A DNA stretch of 64,000 nt from Halorarum salinum (GTDB taxonomy: Archaea; Halobacteriota; Halobacteria; Halobacteriales; Haloferacaceae). The notes beneath the pieces are model-generated. The model made no database searches. It was not told where the DNA came from and saw only the letters and a program-made list of their open reading frames with translations. The stretch covers positions 1,612,001-1,676,000 of the forward strand of contig NZ_CP058579.1 of NCBI RefSeq assembly GCF_013402875.1, written 5' to 3'. Each line of letters begins with the position of its first letter. Position 1 is the first letter of the stretch. This document shows, one piece after another, positions 27,188 through 36,032 of the stretch. Both the position numbers and the translations under genes were made by a program.

Positions 27188-28540
27188 TTACTCCTCGAGC
27201 GCGGCAACGGGGTCGACGACGCCGGCGCCGTAGTAGGCCCCGTCGTACCCGTCCGGCACGGAGGCCGTCCGCTTCAGGACGGACTCGATCCGGTTCGCGT
27301 CGAAGTCCGGGTTGACCGACTTCACGAGCGCGGCGGCGCCGGCGACCTGCGGGGCGGCCATCGAGGTTCCGGCGGCCCATCCGTGGTCGTAGCTCGCGCC
27401 GAGATACTCGACCGGCTCCTCCTCCCCGTCGCCGTCGACGTCCTCGTAACGGAACTCGGGCTCCGCGACCGTGCTCACCACGAGATCGAGGTACCACGGG
27501 ACGCCGGTGCCGATGGCGGTGGAATCGGCGTCGCCGCCGGGTGCGGCGACGGTGACGGCGTTCGTCCCGTAGTTCGTGTAGTACGCCGGGCTCTCGGGTG
27601 GCTCCGCCGCGTCGCCGGCGTCCCACCCGAACCCGACCAGACCCGTCGCCGAGACGCTGCACGCCTGTGCGCCCTCGTTCGGGAGGCTGATGAAGCTCCC
27701 GTCGTGCTGGAGGTCGGCGGCGTCGTTCCCCGCCGAGACGCAGAGCAGCGTCCCTTCCCCGTTGACGTACGTCATCGCGCGGTTGAGCACCTTCCCGTAG
27801 AAGGCGCCCTGGGCCCGCCGGGCGACCGGATAGGCGCCGATCGAGAGGTTCGCCGCGTCCGCGCCGATGGACGCGCTGTACACCATCGCGGCGATGATGT
27901 CCGCGAACGAGGCGAGCACGCCGGGGGAGAACACCCGGCAGTCCACGAGCTCCGTCGCGGGCGCGGTTCCGACGACGCCGAACCCGTCGTCGCTCGCGCC
28001 GATGATCCCGCCGACGTGGGTGCCGTGGTAGCCGCCGGCGGGTATCCCCGCGCCGAAGCCGTCGCCGGTGAAGTTCCGCGATAGGTCCTCGTTCACGTCG
28101 AGGTCCGGGTGGCCGGCCGCGACGCCGCTGTCGATGACGGCGACCCGCGTCCCCTCCCCCCGCGTCGTCTCGTGCGCCGACGGAACGTCCAGGAACTGCT
28201 TGTCCCACTGGAGCGGATAGAGTTCGTCGTCCGCGCCGGTCTCCCCGGCAGTCGGCGCCGCGTCGTTCACTTCCGGTTCCGCGAGCGACACCTCCACGTC
28301 CGGCGCGTACGCTTCCACCGAGGGGGAGGCGTCGACCGGCGACTCGCTCGCCCCCACGACCGCGTACGCCAGTCCGGGGAGCTCGTGAACCACCGGCAGG
28401 TCGCTCGGGACCTCCGTCCCGCTCGTCCGCACGATGAACCGGTCGGTTCGCTCGGCCGCGACGACCGTGCTTCCCGCGAACAGGCCGCCGAGGGCTGCGC
28501 CGCTACACTTCAGGAACGTTCGCCGCGACTGGTGTGACAC
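27188..28540 (-). CDS. Secreted subtilisin-like serine protease (S8 family, halolysin-type) with Tat signal
   Basis: The 450-aa precursor begins with a twin-arginine signal (SRRTFLKCSGAALGGLFAG), an inhibitor-like propeptide follows, and the catalytic domain carries Asp in VAVIDSGVA (about residue 137), His in GYHGTHVGG (about 175) and Ser in GTSMAAPQVAG (about 394). It therefore should be folded in the cytoplasm, exported by Tat and active extracellularly. The frame ends soon after the catalytic domain (GVVDPVAALEE), so it lacks the C-terminal extension found on classic halolysins. A TATA-like CATTTATTACCC lies about 27 nt upstream of ATG 28540. Confidence 0.94.
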   Translation of the reverse strand: MSHQSRRTFLKCSGAALGGLFAGSTVVAAERTDRFIVRTSGTEVPSDLPVVHELPGLAYAVVGASESPVDASPSVEAYAPDVEVSLAEPEVNDAAPTAGETGADDELYPLQWDKQFLDVPSAHETTRGEGTRVAVIDSGVAAGHPDLDVNEDLSRNFTGDGFGAGIPAGGYHGTHVGGIIGASDDGFGVVGTAPATELVDCRVFSPGVLASFADIIAAMVYSASIGADAANLSIGAYPVARRAQGAFYGKVLNRAMTYVNGEGTLLCVSAGNDAADLQHDGSFISLPNEGAQACSVSATGLVGFGWDAGDAAEPPESPAYYTNYGTNAVTVAAPGGDADSTAIGTGVPWYLDLVVSTVAEPEFRYEDVDGDGEEEPVEYLGASYDHGWAAGTSMAAPQVAGAAALVKSVNPDFDANRIESVLKRTASVPDGYDGAYYGAGVVDPVAALEE

Positions 28541-28705
28541 GACGTGACGACCACGCCTTCGGGTAATAAATGTGGCGGGGAGGGAATTAATTAATGGATA
28601 ATGGTACGGTTACAATCTAGCAGTGTTCGACCAGGACGACGGACCGGCCGCCACGGGTCCGCGCAGGTGCGACGGGTCCACAGCGCCGCGGTGACCGGGG
28701 CGACC

Positions 28706-29683
28706 TCACTCGTGGCCAGACACGCGGACGGGTTCGTACGGCTCCTCCAGGTAGGAGACGTCGCTCGCGGAGAGCTTCACGTCGAGCGCCTCGACGGCGT
28801 CCTCCAGGTGCTCGACGCTGGTGGTGCCGACGATGGGCGCGTCGACAACGTCCTTCGAGAACAGCCACGCGAGGCCGATCTGGGCCATCTTCACGCCCTT
28901 CTCGGCGGCGAGTTCCCCGACGCGCTCGTTCACCTCGCGGCCGCCGCCCTCCAGGTACGGGTGCCGCCGCGCGTGCGAGTCCGACTCCCCGCGGGTCGTC
29001 GACTCCGCCTCCTCGTGCGGGCGCGCGAGGTAGCCCCGGGCGAGCGGCGACCACGGGACGACGCCGACGTTCTCCGTCTCACAGAGGGGGAGCATCTCCC
29101 GCTCCTCCTCCCGGTAGAGGAGGTTGTAGTGGTTCTGCATCGTCGCGAAGCGGTCCAGCCCCAGGCGGTCGCTCGCGTGGAGCGCCTCGGCGAACTGGCG
29201 GGCCCACATCGAACTCGCGCCGATATACCGCACCTCGTTCCGCCGAACGGCATCGTCGAGTGCCCGGAGGGTTACATCGATCGGGGTATCGTCGTCCCAG
29301 CGGTGGGTCTGGTAGAGGTCGACCGTCTCCATCCCGAGGCGGTCGAGCGAGTTGTCGAGTTCCTGTTCGATGGCCTTCCGCGAGAGCCCGCCCGAGTTCG
29401 GGTCGTCCTCGCGCATCGGGTGGTAGCCCTTCGTGGCGACGACGGTCCAGTCGCGGTCGTACCCGTCGAGCGCGTCCCCGAGCACGCGCTCGGACTCGCC
29501 CGCCGAGTACATGTTCGCCGTGTCGAAGAAGTTGACCCCGAGGTCGATCGCCCGCTCGACGAGTTCGATTCCCTCCTCCTCGTCGAGCACCCAGTCGCGC
29601 CAGTTCGAGTCGCCGAAGCTCATGCAGCCGAGACAGATCCGGCTGACCTTCATCCCGGTGTCGCCGAGGGTGGTGTACTCCAT
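28706..29683 (-). CDS. Aldo/keto reductase (voltage-gated K+ beta-subunit / YghZ-like class)
   Basis: The 325-aa protein starts MEYTTLGDTGMKVSRICLG, typical of this AKR class. The tetrad is visible: Asp and Tyr in FFDTANMYSAGESE, Lys in VATKGYHP and His in LYQTHRWDDDTP. The C-terminal cofactor motif IVGTTSVEHLEDAVEAL is present. It differs from the AKR at 11663 by length and motif style. Natural substrate unknown. The upstream extension of the frame is Arg-rich and was not used. Confidence 0.93.
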   Translation of the reverse strand: MEYTTLGDTGMKVSRICLGCMSFGDSNWRDWVLDEEEGIELVERAIDLGVNFFDTANMYSAGESERVLGDALDGYDRDWTVVATKGYHPMREDDPNSGGLSRKAIEQELDNSLDRLGMETVDLYQTHRWDDDTPIDVTLRALDDAVRRNEVRYIGASSMWARQFAEALHASDRLGLDRFATMQNHYNLLYREEEREMLPLCETENVGVVPWSPLARGYLARPHEEAESTTRGESDSHARRHPYLEGGGREVNERVGELAAEKGVKMAQIGLAWLFSKDVVDAPIVGTTSVEHLEDAVEALDVKLSASDVSYLEEPYEPVRVSGHE

Positions 29684-29892
29684 GCGGGAGGGGTCGTCGC
29701 GTGGCCTCAAAAAGGCGGGAGTCCGTCGTCTCCGAGCGGTCGCGTTCGAGGTGGTCGTGAGCGCTGGTCGCCGATGTGGCCGGGGCTCGCTCGTTTCTAC
29801 CGTCCGGAACGCCCCGGAAGCCGTCACGTCCGGTTCCCACGACCACCGACACCCGCGACAACCCTTAGACACGCGAGCCCCGACACTCGTCC

Positions 29893-30114
29893 ATGCGCGA
29901 GGTAACCCACGAGGCGACCGGGCCAGTGAGGCTCGACGAGTCCGACGTCGACCCCGAGTACGGCGACGTCGCCGTCTGCATGTGCGGCTTGAGCGACGAG
30001 CGGCCGTTCTGTGACGGCTCACACCGCGTCACCGAGGACGAGGAGGAGGGCGTGCGCTACCGGTACGAGGACGGCGACAGGAAGGAGATCGAGGAGATCC
30101 GCGTCCGGGACTAG
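29893..30114 (+). CDS. CDGSH iron-sulfur domain protein
   Basis: The 73-aa protein contains the full CDGSH signature CMCGLSDERPFCDGSH, whose three Cys and one His ligate a 2Fe-2S cluster. The N-terminal segment is acidic. Such proteins act in redox or iron-sulfur transfer, though the role in haloarchaea is not defined. ATG 29893 gives the standard length. It overlaps the convergent coxC-like gene by four bases. Confidence 0.92.
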   Translation: MREVTHEATGPVRLDESDVDPEYGDVAVCMCGLSDERPFCDGSHRVTEDEEEGVRYRYEDGDRKEIEEIRVRD

Positions 30115-30974
30115 GCGACGGCGCCGCCGACCTCGGCGCCGACGTACAGCACGACGACGAGGAGCACCCAGACGGCGTCGACGAAGTGCCAGTACATCGA
30201 GACGGTCGTCACGGAGACGTGCCGTTCCGCCGAGTACTGACCCATCAGCGCGCGGGCGAACACGATGGCGAGCAACACAGCGCCCATCGAGACGTGCAGG
30301 CCGTGCAGGCCCGTCAGCCCGTAGAAGGCCGAGCCGAAGATGCCGGTGGTCAGCGTGAAGTTCTCGTGGACGATGAACTCGTAGTACTCGTACGCCTGCC
30401 CGCCGATGAAGACGATCCCGAGCAGGAGCGTGAGCGCGAGGAGGCCGAGGAACCGGCCGCGCTTGCCCTCGCGGATGGCATCGTGCGCGAAGTGGAGCGT
30501 CACCGACGAGAGCAGCAGGATGCTCGTGTTGGCGATGATGAGCGACCCGAGCAGGTGCGGCGGACTCACGTCGGCCCACCCGGCCCCGCTCCGGATGAAG
30601 AAGAAGTACACGAAGCCGGCGCTGAACGTGGCGATCTCCGTGCCGAGGAACGCGACCATCCCCCACCGGAGCTTCGAGGCGCTGTGCTCGTCGGCGCCCC
30701 GTTCCCAGAAGTGGACGACGAACGCGTGGTAGAGCCAGCCGTACAGCCCGACGAGGAACAGCCCGACGCTTCCGACGAACGCCGCCGGCCCGGCGATCGA
30801 CGGGACGATGCCGGCGTTCCCCATCAGGAACAGTGCGGCGCCGACGTAGATGCCGGCCCCCCCGACGGCGGTGACGAACGGCCACCAGGACGCCTCCCCG
30901 AAGCCGCGCGGCCAGTCCTCGACCGCCGGGAGGTGGTGCCCGTCGTCGTGGGCGTCTTCCGTTTCCGTAGCCAT
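30111..30974 (-). CDS. coxC: Haem-copper oxidase subunit III
   Basis: The 287-aa membrane protein has seven predicted helices and the subunit III motifs: GMVAFLGTEIATFSAGFVYFF (helix with the conserved Glu), LLLSSVTLHFAHDAI, the loop AYEYYEFI, and GLHGLHVSMGAVLLA plus YWHFVDAVWV near the C-terminus. It would stabilise the catalytic subunits of a cytochrome c-type or menaquinol oxidase, but no subunit I or II gene is present nearby. ATG 30974 begins MATETEDAHDDG; the longer frame is basic and rejected. It is flanked by small zinc and iron-sulfur protein genes. Confidence 0.93.
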   Translation of the reverse strand: MATETEDAHDDGHHLPAVEDWPRGFGEASWWPFVTAVGGAGIYVGAALFLMGNAGIVPSIAGPAAFVGSVGLFLVGLYGWLYHAFVVHFWERGADEHSASKLRWGMVAFLGTEIATFSAGFVYFFFIRSGAGWADVSPPHLLGSLIIANTSILLLSSVTLHFAHDAIREGKRGRFLGLLALTLLLGIVFIGGQAYEYYEFIVHENFTLTTGIFGSAFYGLTGLHGLHVSMGAVLLAIVFARALMGQYSAERHVSVTTVSMYWHFVDAVWVLLVVVLYVGAEVGGAVA

Positions 30975-31095
30975 GGACGGTGGTTCCCCGCCGGGCACCA
31001 AAAATCCCTCCATCCGCGTCCGATTCGCCCGCGTCCAGCGTCGACTCACGCGACGGCCGACAGGACTACGTTGGTCCGCACGAACCCGCCGATGT

Positions 31096-31251
31096 ATGCC
31101 GGAGTGCTCGAACTGCGAGTCGTTCGTCACCGAGCGGTACGTCCGGGTGTTCGCCCCGGAGGGGATGTCGGAGGTCCGGGTCTGCCCGTCGTGTGAGGAC
31201 CTTATCCGGGACGGCGCCGGCGTCCGGGAGGCGCGCTCGAAACGGGCGTAG
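31096..31251 (+). CDS. Small zinc-finger protein (51 aa, DUF7563-like)
   Basis: A 51-aa frame starts at ATG 31096 with PECSNCESFVTERYVRVF and ends with VCPSCEDLIRDG; the two CxxC pairs are 23 residues apart and would bind one zinc. The sequence is similar to short haloarchaeal zinc proteins I associate with DUF7563. It is divergent from the coxC-like gene. It may bind nucleic acid or protein; function not known. Confidence 0.78.
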   Translation: MPECSNCESFVTERYVRVFAPEGMSEVRVCPSCEDLIRDGAGVREARSKRA

Positions 31252-31399
31252 ACGGACGGCGCAGGCTAGTTCACGTCGGCGGATCGACGGGGGACTGACC
31301 TGGACGATGCAGCCTCGACCTGGACGATGCGGCGCCGACCGCGGTGGACCCGCCCGGTCGGCACGAACCCTTTTGTCCGATCACGACCCACCTTCGGAC

Positions 31400-31828
31400 G
31401 TGGCGCTCCACGACACGTACGTCGCCGCGCTCCGGCACGACCTCGTCGACCTGCCGGAGGGGACCCGGCTGGTCGGAGTCGTCCGCCGGCAGACCCGGTG
31501 GTTCGCCGGCGCCGTCGACGAGAACCGGCCCGAACTCGGCCCGCCCGAGGGCCTGCTTGACGACGTGAAGCGGGCCGAGGAGGACCTGAAGATCGCGGGC
31601 TTCTGCGAGGAGGAGGCCCACAACGCCGCGTGGGATCGGGCCGACTTCGCCGACCGCTACCGCGACCACCTCGCCGACTCCGCGGAGGCGACCGCGGCCG
31701 TCGACGGCCTCCGGAACGCGCTCGAGGACGGCGAGGACGTCGCGCTCGTCTGTTACGAGAACACGGGAAAGAAGCGGTGTCACCGCACGCTCCTCCGCGA
31801 GGAACTGGAGCGATCGGACCGGCCGTAG
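31400..31828 (+). CDS. DUF488 family protein
   Basis: The 142-aa protein begins at GTG 31400 and ends with the DUF488 hallmark VALVCYENTGKKRCHRTLL, which contains the conserved Cys and CHR motif. The N-terminal region (RLVGVVRRQTRWFAG) matches the family strand. DUF488 proteins are uncharacterised; the conserved Cys/His/Arg suggest a catalytic site. A TATA-like CCCTTTTGTCC lies about 28 nt upstream. Confidence 0.82.
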   Translation: MALHDTYVAALRHDLVDLPEGTRLVGVVRRQTRWFAGAVDENRPELGPPEGLLDDVKRAEEDLKIAGFCEEEAHNAAWDRADFADRYRDHLADSAEATAAVDGLRNALEDGEDVALVCYENTGKKRCHRTLLREELERSDRP

Positions 31829-31877
31829 GGACGGCGATTCCGGAAGCTACTCCCCGCCCCCGTTCGTAGCGCCGCCG

Positions 31878-33269
31878 ATGACCGACCGCGCCCCCCCGCG
31901 CCCCCGGCCGGTTCTCGTCGCCCTCTCGCTCCTCGCGCTGGCCGCCCTCGCGCTCCCGGGACGGGTGCTCGCGCACGCCGGCGGCGTCCGGGGCGCCGGC
32001 GCCGGCGACCTCGCGGTCCCGACGTGGCTGTTCCTCGCGACCGGCGGGGGCGTCATCGGTGCCTCGTTCCTGCTCGCGTCCTTCGTGACCGACCGCGCGT
32101 ACGTCCGGAGACTCGACGCCTGGGGGGACCTGCTCGGGGACTCCGGCCGGACGGCGACGCTCGCGGGTCGACTGCTCGGGCTCGCGGGGCTCGCGTTCGT
32201 GCTCGTCGCGGGCGCGTTCGGGCCCGACGTGGGGAACCGGAACGCCGCCGTCCTCCTCGTCTGGGTCGCCTGGTGGGGCGCCTACGTCGCGACCGCGTAC
32301 CTCCTCGGGAACACCTGGCCGGCCGTGAACCCGTTCCGGACCGTCGCGCTCGCGCTCCCCTCGCTCGACCGCGAGTACCCGGACTCGTGGGGCCGCTGGC
32401 CCGCCGTCGTCGGCCTGCTCGCGCTCGTCTTCCTGGAGGTCGTCACGCCGCTCGCGGACGACCCCCGGCTCCTGACGCTCGTCGTCGTCGGCTACGGCCT
32501 GCTCTCGCTCGCCGGCAGCGTCGCCTTCGGCGCGGACGACTGGTTCGGTAACGCGGACCCCGTCTCCAGGCTGCTCGCCGCGTACGGCCGGGTCGCGCCG
32601 ATCCACCGGACCGGCCGGGGCCTCCGACTCCGGCTCCCCGGGATGGGACTCACCGACGCGGGCTGGCTTCGGGCCCGAAGCGACGTGGCGTTCGTCGTCG
32701 CCGTGCTGTTCGTCACGACGTTCGACGGCTTCGTCGGCACCGCGGCCTGGGCGGAGGTGGCACGGACGCTGTTCCTCGCCGGTCTGCACCCGCTGCTGGT
32801 GTACGCGGTGGGGATGGTCGTGGGCTACGCGCTGTTCCTGGCGGCCTACGCCGTCGCCGTTCGGGCCGCTCGCCGGTACGGGGAGACGTTCGTCTCCGCG
32901 ACGGCGCTCGGCCGGCGGTTCGCCCCCTCGCTTTTGGCCATCGCGGCGGGCTACCACCTCGCGCACAACCTGGGCTCCGTGCTCGCGCTCGCACCCACGC
33001 TGGCGGTCGTGCTCGCCGCGCCGCTGTCGCCGCCGCCGTCGCCGCCGCAGTTGCTCGTTCCGGGGTGGATCGGCGGAGTCGGCATCGCCGCGGTGCTCGG
33101 GGGCCACCTGCTCGCGGTGTGGGTCGCCCACGCGACGGCGTACGACCTGTTCCCCGACAGGCTCCAGGCGATACGGAGCCAGTACGGCGTCACCGCCGCG
33201 ATGGTCGTCTACACGATGGTGAGCCTCTGGATACTCACGCGCCCCGGAGGTGCGCCCCCGCTCGTATGA
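31878..33269 (+). CDS. Polytopic membrane protein (homologues sometimes annotated fenitrothion hydrolase)
   Basis: The 463-aa protein has a signal-like N-terminus (LVALSLLALAALALPGRVLAHAGG) and about ten membrane helices. Conserved-looking features are WVAWWGAYVATAYLLGNTW with following NPF, HLAHNLGSVLA and HATAYDLFPDRLQAIRSQYG near the end. These resemble a haloarchaeal family often labelled fenitrothion hydrolase, but that label has little mechanistic support. The His-rich transmembrane segments could bind metal or haem. The stop overlaps the next start (ATGA), so the two products are probably made together. Confidence 0.75.
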   Translation: MTDRAPPRPRPVLVALSLLALAALALPGRVLAHAGGVRGAGAGDLAVPTWLFLATGGGVIGASFLLASFVTDRAYVRRLDAWGDLLGDSGRTATLAGRLLGLAGLAFVLVAGAFGPDVGNRNAAVLLVWVAWWGAYVATAYLLGNTWPAVNPFRTVALALPSLDREYPDSWGRWPAVVGLLALVFLEVVTPLADDPRLLTLVVVGYGLLSLAGSVAFGADDWFGNADPVSRLLAAYGRVAPIHRTGRGLRLRLPGMGLTDAGWLRARSDVAFVVAVLFVTTFDGFVGTAAWAEVARTLFLAGLHPLLVYAVGMVVGYALFLAAYAVAVRAARRYGETFVSATALGRRFAPSLLAIAAGYHLAHNLGSVLALAPTLAVVLAAPLSPPPSPPQLLVPGWIGGVGIAAVLGGHLLAVWVAHATAYDLFPDRLQAIRSQYGVTAAMVVYTMVSLWILTRPGGAPPLV

Positions 33270-33583
33270 CCGCCGACACCCGCTCGGACGCGGTTCGGGA
33301 GGACGATGCGGGATCGGACGCGCCACCCGGCCTCGACCTCGACGTCCCGGAGGGCGCGACCGTCCACGAGTGTCCGCGCTGTGGCGCGCCGTTCGCCCGC
33401 GAGCGCCACCGCGACCTCCACCTCGGACTCGCGCACGCGGAGCTGACCGCCGAGGAGCGCGACCGGTACGTCGCGGCGAGCGAGGACGAACGGGCCGACC
33501 TCCGGAGTTTCCAGATCAGGGCGCTCGGCGCCATCGTGCTGCTCTACTTCGGCTTCCTGTTCACCTACGCGGTCGCCGCATGA
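33266..33583 (+). CDS. C2H2-type zinc-finger protein with C-terminal membrane anchor
   Basis: The 105-aa protein has a classical C-x2-C-x12-H-x4-H finger (HECPRCGAPFARERHRDL, then HLGLAH) at residues about 36-58 and a C-terminal hydrophobic helix (ALGAIVLLYFGFLFTYAVAA). The N-terminal 30 residues are acidic and disordered. The ATG overlaps the stop of the polytopic membrane protein, suggesting a functional link. A tail-anchored finger is unusual for a DNA-binding protein; it could instead mediate protein contact at the membrane. Confidence 0.85.
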   Translation: MTADTRSDAVREDDAGSDAPPGLDLDVPEGATVHECPRCGAPFARERHRDLHLGLAHAELTAEERDRYVAASEDERADLRSFQIRALGAIVLLYFGFLFTYAVAA

Positions 33584-33726
33584 CCGTCGTCGTCCGTCGT
33601 CCGGAACGTCGGGCTGCGAATTGATGTAGTTCGAAGTACAGGAATTCCGGGTAACAGGTCACTCGCGCAAGACGTCCGTCACACCGAACGAAACGTATTT
33701 GCATCGCACGCGGGGACGTACCGGCA

Positions 33727-35994
33727 ATGGACAGCGAGACAGTCGACGCGGTGACCGGATGGAGATCCGAGCCGTATTCGGGGGGGTACGGCGGCCTCCA
33801 CGAACTCGCCGAGCGCGAGTTCACCGGGGCGGTCACCGACGGAACGGCGTGGCTCTTCGCCCTGAACGGGCGCGTCGTCGGCGTGACCGGGGGGACCATC
33901 GAGTCCTTCGAGGACGCCGACGGCACGGCGTACGCCGCTCCCGACCCCTCGCTTCCGCTCCTCTTCGCCATGCGCGAGGCGGGCGGGGAGACGAAAGCGA
34001 AGTACTACACGAACGACACCCCGCTCTCGGAGGCGGACGCGAAGCTCTCGGCGGGCAACTTCACCGGCTACGTCGAGCTCTCGGAGAACGTGCTCTCGGG
34101 CGACTACTACGTGGTCTACCACGGCGGCAACCGGCTGGCGTGCGCGTTCGTCGGCAACAGCCGGGAGACGCTCACCGGCGACGAGGCGTTCGAGCGCGCC
34201 GACGACGAGGTCGGCATCTACGAGGTCAGGACCGTCGACGTCGACGTCGTCGACGTTCCGAACCCGCCTGAACCGGACCCGGAACCGGACCCGGAACCGG
34301 ACCGGTCAGGGACGGGAAGCGACGCAGCCGCCGGCGCGTCCGGGGCCGGGGCCGGGACGGCGACGCCGACGGAGGAACCGGACGCCGACGGGGCCCGCGA
34401 GACGCCCGACGCCGCGGCCGACCCAGCGCCCGGGGACGACGACGAGCCGTCGCGGACGCCGGACGAGCCCGCCGCGACGGACGGGCCGACGGCGACGGGC
34501 GGTTCGGCCGAGGACCCCGCGACGAACGGCGACTCGCCCGACGCCGTCGACGCGGGCGACGGCGAGGGGGCGGACCCCGGCCGCTCCCCGCCGGTCGGCT
34601 CCACCGCCGCGGAGAAGGCCGAGGAGCACGAACGTCGACGGAGCGAGCCGGACGGGAGCCCGCCCGACCCCCGGGAGGAGTCCAGGGCCGCGAAGCGGCG
34701 ACGCGACGGCGAGCCGACCGACGCCGTCGCCGCCTCGGAGTCGGACCCCTTCTCCGCGGAGGAGCAGTGGCGCGAGACGCGCGCCATCCCCTCGCTCGAC
34801 CCCGACGAGACCGGACGGGCGGAGCGACCGGAGGCGTCCGGGCGCCGACCCACGAACGGACGGGAGAGCGTGGCCTCCGGCGCCGGCAGTTCCGGAACCC
34901 GGGACCGCGCCGACTCGCCCGGTGAGCCCGGGGAGTCCGAATCCGCCGGGTCGTCGGAGCCGGCCGAGGGGGGACCGACCCGGTCGCGGTCCGGGTCGTC
35001 GACCGGGACCGACGCCCGTGACGAGGCCGAGGAGGCCGCGGAACGGAGTCGGGACGGCCGGCGTGCCGAGGACGCTCCGGACGCGGACGACCGCGGGGCC
35101 GTCGCCGAGGAGTTATCGACCGCCCGCGAGGAACTGGCGGCGGCGCGCTCGGAGGTCGACCGCCTGCGCGAGGAGAACGACCGGCTCGAGGGACGGATCG
35201 AGACCCTGCGGACCGACCTGGCGGACGCGCGCGCGAAGCTCTCGGAGACCGGCGGCGACGCGACGGAGGGGCGAACCGTGCCCCCCTCGCGGGCGCTCGC
35301 GGGGACGAACCTCTTCGTCCGGTACGAATCCAAGGGGGAGGCGACCCTGGAGAAGGCCCACGCCGGCGGGACGTCCGGCGACGAGGTGAACGAGAACCTC
35401 CGGCTCGAGGTCCACACGGAGTTCGAGGACGGCGACGCGGTCGTCGGCGGGCGGCCGTACCGCGAGTGGCTCGCCGACACCATCGAGTACGGCTTCGTCG
35501 AGTGGGTCGTCCGCGACCTGCTGTACGAGATCCAGGCAACCGGCAACGAGTCGGCGATGCGCGGGCTGTTCGACGCCATCCCGAAGGTGGACCGGGCGGA
35601 ACTCGACGCCGTCGTCGACCTCGTCGACGAGCAGGGGAAGAAGGCCGAGGAGCGGCGGTTCGACGTGGTGTTGCGCGACAGGATGGGCGACCCGCTCGTC
35701 GTCGCCAACGTCACGGACTCGCGGGACGCGACCACCGAGTCGATGCTCGACGACCTCGTCGAGGGCGCGAGCGGCGTCGCCGACCAGTACGACGACCTCG
35801 CGTCGGCGTTCCACGTCACCGCCTCCTTCTTCGAACCCGGCGCGCTGGAGTCGGTCGCCGACGCGACGGGCGGCGGCCTGCTCAGTCGGAGCAAGCAGAA
35901 GAGCTTCGTGAAGCTCTCACGGAAGCGCGGGTTCCACCTGTGTCTCGTGGAGTCGCGCGACGGGGAGTTCCACGTGACCGTCCCGGAACTGTAG
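33727..35994 (+). CDS. Large acidic two-domain protein with disordered coiled-coil linker (DUF7527-like)
   Basis: The 755-aa protein has three parts. Residues 1-175 form a globular domain with two similar segments, FTGAVTDGTAWLFALNGRVVGV and FTGYVELSENVLSGDYYVVY, resembling a repeated small beta domain. Residues 176-455 are a low-complexity linker (EPDPEPDPEPD, Asp/Pro/Ser/Arg-rich). A coiled coil follows (about 457-515: AREELAAARSEVDRLREEN). Residues about 525-755 form a second globular domain with RRFDVVLRDRMGDPLVVANV. I associate the C-terminus with DUF7527; function unknown. TATA-like GTATTTGC lies about 30 nt upstream of ATG 33727. Confidence 0.85.
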   Translation: MDSETVDAVTGWRSEPYSGGYGGLHELAEREFTGAVTDGTAWLFALNGRVVGVTGGTIESFEDADGTAYAAPDPSLPLLFAMREAGGETKAKYYTNDTPLSEADAKLSAGNFTGYVELSENVLSGDYYVVYHGGNRLACAFVGNSRETLTGDEAFERADDEVGIYEVRTVDVDVVDVPNPPEPDPEPDPEPDRSGTGSDAAAGASGAGAGTATPTEEPDADGARETPDAAADPAPGDDDEPSRTPDEPAATDGPTATGGSAEDPATNGDSPDAVDAGDGEGADPGRSPPVGSTAAEKAEEHERRRSEPDGSPPDPREESRAAKRRRDGEPTDAVAASESDPFSAEEQWRETRAIPSLDPDETGRAERPEASGRRPTNGRESVASGAGSSGTRDRADSPGEPGESESAGSSEPAEGGPTRSRSGSSTGTDARDEAEEAAERSRDGRRAEDAPDADDRGAVAEELSTAREELAAARSEVDRLREENDRLEGRIETLRTDLADARAKLSETGGDATEGRTVPPSRALAGTNLFVRYESKGEATLEKAHAGGTSGDEVNENLRLEVHTEFEDGDAVVGGRPYREWLADTIEYGFVEWVVRDLLYEIQATGNESAMRGLFDAIPKVDRAELDAVVDLVDEQGKKAEERRFDVVLRDRMGDPLVVANVTDSRDATTESMLDDLVEGASGVADQYDDLASAFHVTASFFEPGALESVADATGGGLLSRSKQKSFVKLSRKRGFHLCLVESRDGEFHVTVPEL

Positions 35995-36032
35995 CGACGG
36001 GCTCGACGGACATCGAACCGGACTCGACCGAA

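Noticed and set aside
29810-29870. CCCCGGAAGCCGTC resembling the left arm of the intergenic repeat
   Set aside because: Only about 10 bases match, with no stem and no right arm nearby; likely chance.
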